Part shown: positions 1 to 5,644 of the stretch, piece by piece | Layout of the letters: each line of letters opens with the position of its first letter | How positions within the stretch are numbered: position 1 is the first letter of the stretch | NCBI GenBank assembly: GCA_026770585.1 | Contig: MU646338.1 | Location: 1,268,512 to 1,278,729 of the forward strand | From: Baffinella frigidus | Taxonomy: Eukaryota; Cryptophyceae; Cryptomonadales; Baffinellaceae | Direction: 5' to 3' | DNA: 10,218 nt | The notes under the pieces: model-generated | Databases searched by the model: none | What the model was told of the DNA's origin: nothing | What the model saw: only the letters and a program-made list of their open reading frames with translations | Translations under genes and position numbers: made by a program

Positions 1-13
1 GGTGAAGGGCTTA

Positions 14-93
14 GGGTTCAGGGTTCAGGGTTCAGGGTTCAGGGTTCAGGGTTCAGGGTTCAGGGTTCATGGTTCAGGGTTCAGGGTTCAGGG
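14..93. repeat. Telomere-like heptamer array (GGGTTCA)n
   Basis: Eleven consecutive heptamers run from 14 to 90, ten of them perfect GGGTTCA; the unit at 70-76 has a G to T change. The unit is a one-base variant of the plant/green-algal telomere repeat TTTAGGG (here TTCAGGG). It is followed by ordinary sequence, so it is an interstitial array or satellite, not a chromosome end visible here. The heptamer is read through as repeated FRVQGSG peptides in one frame, which is an artefact of the repeat. Confidence 0.9.
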
Positions 94-94
94 T

Positions 95-490
95 TTCGAG
101 TTTAGGCGGAACCCGTCAGGGCTACGTGTCCGTGCACCGAAAGAGGACATAAAGTGGACGCGGTTGGTTAAGTTGACACAGTAGGGTGTTCCGAACGTGT
201 CGGGAGCGGGGGGGGTGTTCAGGGTTGAGGGTTTAGGGTTTACCGTCAGCATCCTCCTCCTCCTCCTCCTCCTCCTCCTCCCCCTCCTCTGCACGTGGCA
301 AGCAAAGTTACGCAACGTTTCGCAAAGTTGTGGAATCAACTTACTGAGAAGCTACACGCCGATCGGCACTAGGCAGCGTCAACCTCTGAGGCGGGCCTGG
401 GCAAATGTAAATCAACATATATATCTGCTCAAAGTGTAAAACGGATAGGATATTTTGTTGGCACCGAGCACACCATCCTCCCGGTGTATT
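95..490. other. Non-coding stretch with a (TCC)n microsatellite
   Basis: No coding frame here is convincing. The stretch holds the short telomere-like patch at 217-242 and a TCC/CTC microsatellite at 252-290 (about 13 units, slightly interrupted at the end). The remainder is mixed sequence, including two close copies of a GCAAAGTT motif near 302 and 322. Confidence 0.6.
217..242. repeat. Short degenerate telomere-like repeat
   Basis: About four heptamers of mixed type (GGGTTCA-, GGGTTGA-, GGGTTTA-like). Same strand orientation as the array at the window start, separated from it by about 120 bp of non-repetitive DNA. Confidence 0.65.
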
Positions 491-626
491 CTACCTCTGC
501 CTTGGTCTATTTTTGCTCTCCAATTTGGTGGGTCCGGGCTCTTTTTCGCTCCAAAGTTGACGGTTTTGCACAACAAACCCAGCATGTCAACTTAGGAATA
601 GTCAGGCAACCCGACTGAGGCAGATC
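491..626 (-). mobile_element. MITE family 1 (TAGCTCTG termini), old minus-strand copy
   Basis: The reverse complement of this segment aligns over its whole length with 2443-2580 and 9404-9540. Shared blocks include GCCTCAGTCGGGTTG, GACTATTC, AAGTTGACA, GTCAACTTTG and CACCAAATTGG. It is the most diverged of the three: its outer TAGCTCTG ends are altered (GAGGTAG at one end, CAGATCTG at the other). No coding capacity. Non-autonomous DNA transposon is inferred from length (about 137 bp), dispersed copies and the terminal inverted repeats of the better copies. Confidence 0.6.
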
Positions 627-1032
627 TGGGATTCGAGGAGTGCTGTGGGGCATGCGGGGCTGCAGGGCCTGATGCAACACTGGGTCGGAAACGCTGAGCA
701 CTCCAGCTGCCGGTAACGACTTCTGGTCGCGCGCCATTCCGACCGCAGACCCCAAATGCAGGTTCAGGGTCCGTTCGACTGTTCCGCAGGAACGGGACTG
801 GGGGCAGGAACGCACCTTCCTCCTCCCCGCTCTCTTCCTCCTCCTCACCGCTCTCTTCCTCCTCGTCTTCCTCTGCAGGCCAGCATTCAGCATCAGCTCG
901 CAGCAGGGGCACAGGGGCCCATCTGTGGATGGAAGGCAGGCCCCATACTCGGGCGCTGGCCTCCAAGGTATGAATGTCTGGGTGCAGGGGGTGGATTGCA
1001 GGTCTATCTGGTCTATTGCTGACGGACCTTCG
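627..1032. other. Non-coding stretch with CTC-rich tract and 3' splice-site-like sequence
   Basis: From about 818 to 873 the sequence is a long pyrimidine tract built from imperfect copies of a TCTTCCTCCTC-type unit. It ends in CTCTGCAG at about 871-878, which looks like a strong 3' splice site on the plus strand. I cannot connect it to any exon that matches a known protein. Several overlapping open frames exist on both strands, but they follow from the low-complexity composition. Confidence 0.4.
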
Positions 1033-1150
1033 CCCTCTTCTTCCTCTTCCTCCTCCTCCTCCTCCTCCTCCTCCTCCTCGCCGCTCCCCTCCTCCTCCTC
1101 TTCCTCCTCTTCCTCCTCCTCCTCCGCCTCCTCCTCCTTCTTCACCTCCT
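1033..1150. repeat. (TCC)n/(CTT)n microsatellite
   Basis: About 118 bp consisting almost wholly of TCC and TTC triplets with a few interruptions (CGCCGCTCCCC near 1080, CCGCC near 1125). All six frames stay open across it, giving poly-Ser or poly-Pro on plus and poly-Glu on minus. This explains the long E-rich frame on the minus strand at 507-1265, which I do not accept as a gene. Confidence 0.9.
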
Positions 1151-1545
1151 TTGGTTCCTCAGCTGGCATCGCAACAGATATCCCCTCCCCGAGACTCCGT
1201 CCGTGCGCCCTTGGCCCACAGGCGAGAGCCTCGCCCTTCTCCTTTTGGTTGCCCAACCACCCCAAGGCGACGGTTTCAATTCAAAGTGGCCGACGTAGAC
1301 TTAAGACAAAAGTGGACCTCGGGAAATGCCGATAAGTACACTTTTCACGTGCACGGAAAAAATCGCCGCGATCGAGGGAAGGATCTTTGTTCCGGGAGCA
1401 TACGGGCAGTGTGGCAGGCACAGGATCGTCCCCCGAGGTTCCCCAGTCGCGCGTCGTGCAGTCGCCGCTCGGAGAAGCGCGACCTGCTGTCGGACTGGAC
1501 GTGTAGCCGCGTCGTTTTCCTCCCTCCAACTTCGCTGACTCGAGG
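1151..1545. other. Probable upstream region of RPB10
   Basis: No recognised gene. This GC-rich stretch lies directly upstream of the candidate RPB10 start codon and should include its promoter and 5' leader. I see no clear TATA box. Nothing here resembles the repeat families elsewhere in the window, apart from loose similarity of 1273-1318 (CAAAGTGG, CAAAAGTGG motifs) to the tandem motif at 8601-8646. Confidence 0.35.
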
Positions 1546-1764
1546 ATGGTCCGGCCCGGCCCCTCCTGTTCCCGTGCCGGGTCCGCAGGAGACTCTTTGT
1601 GCTGGTGCGGTTGGGCGGTGCGCGCCTTCACCGCGCCCACATTGGCCGCGTCACTGAGCATCCTCAGGACCTCTCTCACAACACCGACAGACTCTGTTCG
1701 AGTCTGTTGTGGGAGCGTGCTGGCTGGTTGTGAGGAGGAGACTGACAGCTGCCCGCGTGCGCAG
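1546..1764 (+). other. Candidate RPB10 start mini-exon and first intron
   Basis: RPB10 proteins begin Met-Ile-Ile-Pro-Val-Arg-Cys. Here the Ile-Ile codons at 1765 come immediately after GTGCGCAG, a usable 3' splice site with a CTGAC branch-like motif at 1740-1744. The Met must therefore come from upstream. The ATG at 1546-1548 is followed by GT, so splicing out 1549-1764 (216 nt) gives exactly MIIPVRCF. The donor (ATG then GTCCGG) is weak. The 216 nt are a multiple of three with no in-frame stop, so an unspliced transcript would give RPB10 with a 72-residue N-terminal insertion after the Met. A farther upstream ATG exon cannot be excluded. Confidence 0.45.
1688..1706. other. Small perfect hairpin in the 5' intron
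   Basis: CAGACTC and GAGTCTG flank a 5-nt loop (TGTTC), a 7-bp perfect stem, with further pairing possible between ACAACA at 1678 and TGTTGT at 1705 after a bulge. It lies about 60 nt upstream of the RPB10 3' splice site. It may be chance. Confidence 0.35.
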
Positions 1765-4128
1765 ATCATCCCAGTGCGCTGCTTCACGTGCGGCAAGGTA
1801 AAACCTTACACCCTACACCCTAAACCCCAAACCCTAAACCCTCGCCCAACCCCTACTCTAAACCCCACCCCCGAAACCCTACACCCTCAACCCACACCCC
1901 AAACCCTAAACCCTAAACCCTGACCCCTGACCCCTGGCCCTAACCCCAGGTGATCGGCAACAAGTGGATCAAGTACCTGGAGCTGCTCCACGGGGGTGAC
2001 GACGAGAGCGAGGCTTTCAAAGCCCTCGGCCTCAAACGATACTGTGAGTTCCGGGCTCTTATCTCAGAAAAGGGATTTTTAAATTCGTTTTCTTAAGTCA
2101 ATTCCTGTACAAATTCGTCAAGTTATTCTTTTCTCTGCGCATAAGTTGACAAACTTGAAGGGGGGTTGACTTAAGAAAACGAATTTAAAAATCCCTTTCC
2201 TGAGTTAAGCTCAGTTCCCCCCTCCCCTCCATCCCCCCCCCCAAGCGACACTGCGCCCCCCCCCCCTCCACCCCCCCTCCGCCCCCCCTCAAATGACACG
2301 GGGGTGGCGACGAGAGCGAGGCGTTCAAAGCTCTCGGTCGCAAGCGATACTGTGCGTCCCCCCTCATCGACGAGTGGTGCCTCCTCCACCCTAAACTTCT
2401 TCTTCCCCTCCGCCCGCCCTGCGAACGAACGTGAGAGGTTGTTAGCTCTGCCTCAGTCGGGTTGGCCGACTATTCTCAAGTTGACATCCCAGATATGTGG
2501 TACACCTACGTCAACTTTGAAGTGAGAAACAGCCCCGGTCTCACCAAATCGGTGAGACCAAATCGACTGCGACAGAGCTAGGTTACCACCCCTGCCCGGA
2601 TCAGTCACCGTTCCTTCCCTCCATTGTTTTAGATGGGTGAGAAAACTCTGGTACATTTTTTTGAAAAAACAGTCTTGTATCTGAATTAAGCCAGTCGTGT
2701 ATCTGAATTTCCCATTTGTGACCTGGTGCGGCGTGTCGCCCGCTACATATAGATTATTTTTAATACCAGTTCGACCATACATTAAAGAGGATATTTCTTC
2801 ATTATCATCAAATCTTGGAGGCTAAAGACCCATTTTAAAAATTTAATTGATTCTTTCCGTGGGGCGGACAGGCTGTTCAAACCTGGACGTGCGTCTACAG
2901 CCTAATCCGGGGACATGTTTAATTTAAAAGAAAATGGATCCCTATTTGTTCATAGGAGTTGGACGAAGGTCAATTAGGGCCCTAAGTAAATTTGATTAGG
3001 GCCTGCATCCGGTTTGATAGGCCATGTTCTTTTAAATTAAACATGTTCCCGGATGAAGCCGACATTGAAACTGATGAATTGACCCGCCTCGGGTGGAAGA
3101 TCTCATATGGAAACACTTAAAAAACTGGATTTCAATCAAAATTACTACACGTTTTCTTTAAAATTACTAGTAAAGATTGTCCTGTGTAGTAAAATTCATT
3201 GAATCCAGCTGATAAATTATAAGTGTTTGCGTATGAGATCTCGTCCCACATGGCGCGTCGCGGTCGTGTTCAACAATTTAATAGGGTAACGGCCTGAAAA
3301 TGGGGAAGTTAGGCCTACGGCATTGCCTAGGACCTCCTACCGTAGGCCGAGACTTTTTGGTCCTAGAATCCCTCGGCCTACGGTAGGAGGTCCTAGGCAA
3401 TGCCGTATGCCTAACTACCCCATTTTCAGGCCGTTGGCCTATGAAATTTATTAAACCCCGCTTTCCCGTGGCAGGCTCCCGGTCCACTCGAGAATGATGG
3501 ATGGTCCTATTTACATGTGGGGTTGTAAATATTTGTACCAAGATCACGTAACCAACCTCGTAACTGTGCTAATTTCGCAGAGTTACGTGACCAACCACAC
3601 GAAAGTTACTACACAAATGCCCACGTGTAAATCCAAACATTTTCAATTAGGCCCCTCCAGCATTCCCGTGTGGGTGCACGCTGACGACGCACGTAGACCG
3701 CATCGAGAAGCGACGAACTTGCGTTCAATGAGGCTCGTAACCAAAACCACTTCGGGCCAGCATCCGGCTTGGCTAGTCCTCGTTCATTACTGTTAAACAT
3801 GTTCTCGGATGAGCGCAGGCTGTCGGCGCGCTCACCTAAACCCTAGACCCTAAACCCTTAACCCTAAACCCCAAACCCCAAACCCTAAACCCTAAACCCT
3901 AAACCCTAAATTAAACCCTGCACCCTTCGGGACGGAGGTGACCTTCAATTTCCTAAACCCTAAACCCTACACCCTTCACCCTAAACCCTAAACCCTAAAC
4001 CCTAAACCCTAAACCCTGAAAACCCTGAACTAGGCTGCCGGCGCATGCTGATGACGCACGTGGACCTCATCGAGAAGCTCATGGACTACAACCGTGCCTC
4101 CCCGCCCCAAACCATCAATCCTAAATAA
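1765..4128 (+). CDS. RPB10: RPB10, DNA-directed RNA polymerase subunit shared by Pol I, II and III (exons 1765-1797, 1950-2043, 4034-4128)
   Basis: Joined exons encode 73 residues; with the inferred upstream Met the protein has 74, close to the usual 65-71 of the family (also called subunit N, ABC10-beta, POLR2L). Family features in order: IIPVRCFTCGK (zinc ligands Cys7 and Cys10), GNKW, LGLKRYCCRRM (zinc ligands Cys44 and Cys45), then MTHVDLIEKLMDYN. MLMTHVDLIEKL is the plant-like version of this helix. From known biology, RPB10 is a small structural zinc-binding subunit in the nuclear polymerase assembly platform. Exon junctions are canonical: AAG then GTAAAA, CCCCAG then GTG, TAC T then GTGAGT, ACTAG then GC TGC; the last intron splits the first codon of the Cys-Cys pair in phase 1. 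The middle (HGGDDESEAFKA) differs from the usual Gln-Ala-(Asp/Glu)-Tyr-Thr-Glu-Gly-(Asp/Glu) stretch. The tail (RASPPQTINPK, stop TAA at 4126) matches nothing known; an unseen further intron from the GTGCCT at 4094 is possible. Confidence 0.9.
1798..1949 (+). repeat. RPB10 intron made almost wholly of telomere-like CCCTAAA repeats
   Basis: A 152-nt GT-AG intron. Apart from its first bases it consists of CCCTAAA, CCCTACA, CCCAAA and CCTGACC variants, C-rich strand in the sense direction. The last 50 nt contain two CTGAC motifs (near 1919 and 1926) and a CTAAC near 1940, all matches to the branch-point consensus, followed by a C-rich tract and CCCCAG. The telomere unit itself thus supplies branch-like and pyrimidine-rich sequence. 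Confidence 0.85.
2063..2204. repeat. Inverted-repeat element with 39-bp arms (RPB10 intron)
   Basis: Left arm 2063-2101 and right arm 2166-2204 are reverse complements over 39 bp with one mismatch (CTCAGAAAAGGG at the outside, GACTTAAG at the inside). The 64-nt spacer has a weaker nested pair, TCAAGTT and AACTTGA. Similarity decays outward (CTTATCTCAG versus CTGAGTTAAG). It begins 19 nt after the exon 2 donor. MITE or fold-back origin is inferred; no second copy is seen in the window. Confidence 0.75.
2212..2290. repeat. Poly-C/CCCTCC low-complexity tract
   Basis: Nearly 80 nt of C runs up to about 10 long, broken by T, A and one AAGCGACACTGCG stretch. It sits between the inverted-repeat element and the RPB10 exon 2 duplicate. 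Confidence 0.7.
2297..2354 (+). pseudogene. Partial duplicate of RPB10 exon 2
   Basis: 58 nt align without gaps to 1989-2046 (end of exon 2 plus the first donor bases), with 6 mismatches. In the RPB10 frame four of the six changes are silent third-position changes (GCT/GCG, GCC/GCT, GGC/GGT, AAA/AAG); the other two give Asp29Gly and Leu40Arg. It keeps an intact frame and a donor-like T-GTGCGT, but lacks the first 39 nt of the exon and any good 3' splice site, so it is unlikely to be used as an alternative exon. Confidence 0.85.
2443..2580 (+). mobile_element. MITE family 1 (TAGCTCTG termini), intronic copy
   Basis: 138 bp. Terminal inverted repeats: TAGCTCTGCCTCAGTCG at the left against TAGCTCTGTCGCAGTCG (reverse complement of the right), 15 of 17 matching. 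An inner palindrome near 2539-2558 pairs GGTCTCACC with GGTGAGACC. Aligns end to end with 9404-9540 and, reversed, with 491-626. No coding capacity. Confidence 0.8.
2581..2903. other. AT-rich intron sequence, nothing recognised
   Basis: Part of the long RPB10 intron. A GTATCTGAATT motif occurs twice within 30 nt (2678 and 2699). No repeat family, RNA gene or coding frame stands out. Confidence 0.5.
2904..3055. mobile_element. Inverted-repeat element with about 34-bp arms (RPB10 intron)
   Basis: Left arm 2904-2937 and right arm 3022-3055 are near-complementary (ATCCGGGGACATG and TTTAATTTAAAAGAA on the left, mirrored on the right, few mismatches). The spacer contains the near-repeats CAATTAGGGCC and GATTAGGGCC. 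Its right half (2999-3059) has a diverged relative at 3754-3813, which supports a dispersed element rather than a chance palindrome. Confidence 0.7.
3098..3241. mobile_element. Inverted-repeat element, ACTACAC family, diverged copy
   Basis: Arms about 3098-3150 and 3184-3241 form an imperfect palindrome: AGATCTCATA and AAACACTTA outside, CTGGATT in the middle, AAAATTACTACAC inside. The inner third (AAAATTACTACAC, TTA-TAGTAA, GTGTAGTAA) matches the core of the palindrome at 5419-5558, so the two are probably related elements with different outer arms. Confidence 0.65.
3288..3435. mobile_element. Near-perfect palindrome with 64-bp arms (RPB10 intron)
   Basis: Left arm 3288-3351 and right arm 3372-3435 are reverse complements at 62 of 64 positions, around a 20-nt spacer. 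The arms contain AACGGCCTGAAAATGGGG at the outside and CCTAGGACCTCCTACCGTAG inside. CCTAGGACC also occurs in the MITE family at 4724-6598, so a distant relationship is possible. The transcribed intron would fold here into a very stable hairpin. Confidence 0.85.
3521..3626 (-). repeat. Dispersed repeat, partner of 7808-7919
   Basis: The reverse complement aligns with 7808-7919 with gaps. Clear blocks are CACGTAACTC-GC, GCACAGT-AC, AGGTTGG and TGGTACAAAT-TTTAC; weaker blocks are GTGGGC-TTTGT and CTTTCGT. The copy here contains its own small inverted repeat (TCACGTAAC and GTTACGTGA). No coding content. Confidence 0.55.
3643..3813 (+). mobile_element. Diverged element related to 2904-3055, carrying an RPB10 exon 3 fragment
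   Basis: 3754-3813 aligns with 2999-3059: GGGCC-GCATCCGG, TT-GATAGG/TTGGCTAG, then TTAAACATGTTC-CGGATGA. At the left, CAATTAGGCCC at 3643 resembles CAATTAGGGCCC at 2971. Between these blocks the reference element has only about 16 nt, whereas here about 100 nt are present, including the RPB10-like piece at 3676-3712. Boundaries are approximate. Confidence 0.45.
3676..3712 (+). pseudogene. Partial duplicate of RPB10 exon 3 (middle part)
   Basis: 37 nt align without gaps to 4043-4079 with 5 mismatches; blocks ACGCACGT and GCATCGAGAAG are kept. In the RPB10 frame the changes are Met48Thr, Met50Thr, a silent change at Val53, Leu55Arg and one in the Leu59 codon. Mostly non-silent changes suggest neutral decay. 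Confidence 0.75.
3817..3829 (+). pseudogene. Short copy of the RPB10 intron/exon 3 boundary
   Basis: AGGCTGTCGGCGC differs by one base from AGGCTGCCGGCGC at 4032-4044, which spans the AG acceptor and first codons of exon 3. It lies just before the telomere-like array, as the true boundary lies just after it. At 13 nt it could be chance, but its position makes a duplication scar plausible. Confidence 0.35.
3835..4026 (+). repeat. Telomere-like CCCTAAA array at the 3' end of the long RPB10 intron
   Basis: About 190 nt, mostly CCCTAAA heptamers with CCCCAAA and CCTGAA variants, C-rich strand in the sense direction. Interrupted at about 3915-3953 by a non-repeat piece containing CTTCGGGACGGAGG. 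It ends 7 nt before the AG at 4032-4033 that opens exon 3, so the repeat itself forms the branch-point/pyrimidine region. Confidence 0.9.
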
Positions 4129-4313
4129 CCCGCTAACCCCTAAATCCTGAATAACTCTCATATGGAGATTCCAACCCAGCCGTCTTTTATCCCAGGCCCC
4201 CCGCATGGACTAAACCATGCCTCCCCTTCCCAAACCCTTCACCCCCAAACCCGTCTTGGCCCTCCGTAACCCCTTCCTCATAAACCCCCAATAGGGAGAT
4301 GCCAACACTGCCG
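4080..4313 (+). repeat. Tandem duplication of the RPB10 C-terminus and 3' flank
   Basis: 4080-4182 and 4204-4313 are imperfect copies with a period of about 124 nt. Shared landmarks are CATGGACTA-AACC-TGCCTCCCC, then CCCAAACC, CTCATA, and GGGAGAT/GGAGAT-CCAAC near the end. The first copy contains the last 16 codons and stop of RPB10. In the second copy a one-base deletion turns ATG GAC TAC AAC into ATG GAC TAA, so it would not encode the same tail. Confidence 0.7.
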
Positions 4314-4322
4314 CCATGCATT

Positions 4323-4393
4323 CCGGGGGCCCTCCCAATGTCACACTTCCGGGGTCCCTCCCAATGTCCGGGGCCCCTCCCAATGTCACACGG
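4323..4393. repeat. Short tandem repeat CCGGGGNCCCTCCCAATGT x3
   Basis: Three units of a 19-bp core, the first and third followed by a 7-bp TCACACT/TCACACG extension (unit lengths 26, 19 and 26). No function visible. Confidence 0.8.
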
Positions 4394-4717
4394 AATCCGA
4401 TTCATCCTGAATCGGCGTTTTGCTATCTTGGGGGTGGGGTTTGTGGGTCGTATGCCACACAAGCACCCTACACCCCAAACCCTGAACCCTGAACCCCAAA
4501 CCCGCGTCCCAAAATCCCAAACATGCTCGGCGTGTGACCTAGCGACTGTTGCGAGCCTCCGAAGGGCAGGTATGAGGGCGTATTAACTAGGAAAGCTTCC
4601 AACCCTGGGACTCTTTCCCAAGTCCTGCAGTCAATTCCTGAAACATTTTTTTAATTTTTTTAACGAGTATGTCTCGCTTCGCATTCCTCGCCTCCACCCC
4701 AACGCGAATCTCACTAG
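4394..4717. other. Intergenic stretch downstream of RPB10
   Basis: Contains a short telomere-like patch at about 4467-4503 (CCCTACACCCC, CCCTGAA variants) and a T-rich run at 4646-4661. No gene, RNA or repeat element is recognised in the rest. Confidence 0.5.
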
Positions 4718-4723
4718 GTCCCC

Positions 4724-4844
4724 TACAGGGGTACCTCGCTCATAAGAAACTGCCCCCCCCCTAGGACCACCAGAGGGCCCTAGGCATGGTCCTACTGAAG
4801 GGCCCTAGGGGGGGTCGGTTTCTTATGAGCGAGGTACCCCTGTA
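4724..4844 (+). mobile_element. MITE family 2 (TACAGGGGTACC termini), copy 1
   Basis: 121 bp. About 27-bp perfect terminal inverted repeats (TACAGGGGTACCTCGCTCAT... mirrored at the end), then a C7-8/G7 pair and CCTAGG boxes; the entire element can fold as one hairpin. Both ends are TA, compatible with a TA target-site duplication as in Tc1/mariner-type MITEs. Eight flanking bases do not match, which argues against hAT despite the CAGGGG end. No coding capacity. Confidence 0.88.
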
Positions 4845-4924
4845 ATGAAAGACATCTCTCAGATTTGCCCCGGGCGTTGCAAACGGTACGAGTACTTTTA
4901 GACCGACTTTCAGATTGTAAATGG

Positions 4925-5048
4925 TACAGGGGTACCTCACTCGTAAGAAACCGCCCCCCCCCCTAGGACCACCCTAGGACCCTAGGCATGGTCCTACTGT
5001 AGGGTCCTAGGGGGGGGCGGTTTCTTATGAGCGAGGTACCCCTGTACC
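4925..5048 (+). mobile_element. MITE family 2, copy 2
   Basis: 124 bp, same orientation as copy 1 (central order CCTAGGACCACC ... GGCATGGTCC). Left terminus reads CTCACTCGTAAG where the right reads CTTATGAGCGAG. Pairing extends a few bases into the flanks (ATGGTA ... TACCACCAT), possibly a target-site effect. Confidence 0.88.
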
Positions 5049-5095
5049 ACCATTCACTTTAAAACCCCGTTTCCGAGATGTGTGAGGATGGACCC

Positions 5096-5219
5096 TACAG
5101 GGGTACCTCGCGCATAAGAACCCAAACCGCCCTAGGACCCAACAGTAGGCTGATACCTAGGGCCCTATGCTGTCCTAGGGGGGGGGGGGGCGTTTTCTTG
5201 TGAGCGAGGTACCCTTGTA
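5096..5219 (-). mobile_element. MITE family 2, copy 3 (inverted)
   Basis: 124 bp. The central part reads CCTAGGACCCAACAGTAGG ... CCTAGGGCCCTATGCTGTCC, the reverse complement order of copies 1 and 2, so this copy is inserted in the opposite direction. Contains a 14-nt G run. Right end has one substitution (ACCCTTGTA). Confidence 0.85.
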
Positions 5220-5249
5220 GGACGGGCCCGCCTCGTCATCCGTGCTCAC

Positions 5250-5370
5250 TACAGGGATACCTCACTCGTAAGAAAGCGCACCCCCCCTAGGACCACCATG
5301 GGGCCCTAGGCATAGCCCTTCTGTAGGGTCCTAGGGGGTGGCGCTTTCTCATGAGCGAGGTACCCCTGTA
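5250..5370 (+). mobile_element. MITE family 2, copy 4, with an extra repeated right end
   Basis: 121 bp, left end TACAGGGATACCTC, right end GAGGTACCCCTGTA. Immediately after it, 5371-5387 repeats the last 14 bases behind GAT (GATGAGGTACCCCTGTA), as if the right terminus had been duplicated by slippage, gap repair or a second deleted insertion. Confidence 0.85.
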
Positions 5371-5418
5371 GATGAGGTACCCCTGTAGATGGATGGATTG
5401 TGTTTGATGTCGGGGGCT

Positions 5419-5558
5419 TTATCCGGGGGAACCTATTTTTCTTTCATTTGATGGCAACGAAAATTACTACACATTTCGTTCTTATTAGTAATATTAAAGC
5501 ATTTGTGTAGTAATTTTCGTTGCCATCAAATGAAAGAAAAATAGGTTTCCCCAGATAA
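5419..5558. mobile_element. Palindrome with 55-bp arms, ACTACAC family
   Basis: Left arm 5419-5473 and right arm 5504-5558 match as reverse complements at 53 of 55 positions; the inner 44 bp are perfect (AACCTATTTTTCTTTC outside, AATTACTACACA inside). The 30-nt AT-rich loop contains TTATTAGTAATATTAA. The inner part is shared with 3098-3241. Near-identity of the arms suggests recent origin or palindrome-maintaining gene conversion. Confidence 0.85.
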
Positions 5559-5644
5559 GACTAAATCGGCCATCCCTCCGAGCAGCGTTGGAGCACACGG
5601 AACCTGCGGGCGAGGCATGACCCCCTCATCAGGCATCGCGTGTG

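Noticed and set aside
14-93. True chromosome end
   Set aside because: The array is a TTCAGGG variant, only about 80 bp, and followed inward by other arrays in both strands; it may be subtelomeric but an end cannot be claimed.
2-184. Frame with repeated FRVQGSG peptides at the window start
   Set aside because: It is a direct reading of the GGGTTCA heptamer array, not a repeat protein.
507-1265. 252-codon minus-strand frame rich in Glu, tempting as an acidic nuclear protein
   Set aside because: The Glu runs are just the complement of the TCC microsatellite, which keeps all frames open; the frame also runs into the MITE copy at 491-626 and has no recognisable domain.
2297-2354. Mutually exclusive alternative exon of RPB10
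   Set aside because: It lacks the first part of the exon and a credible 3' splice site, so it could not give a full RPB10; kept as a pseudo-exon.
3494-3796. 100-codon plus-strand frame in the RPB10 intron
   Set aside because: It spans two dispersed repeats and an exon 3 fragment read in a different frame; no motif and no coding-like composition.
4724-4844. hAT assignment from the CAGGGG terminus
   Set aside because: hAT insertions leave 8-bp duplications; flanking 8-mers of the copies do not match, whereas TA is present at nearly all ends.
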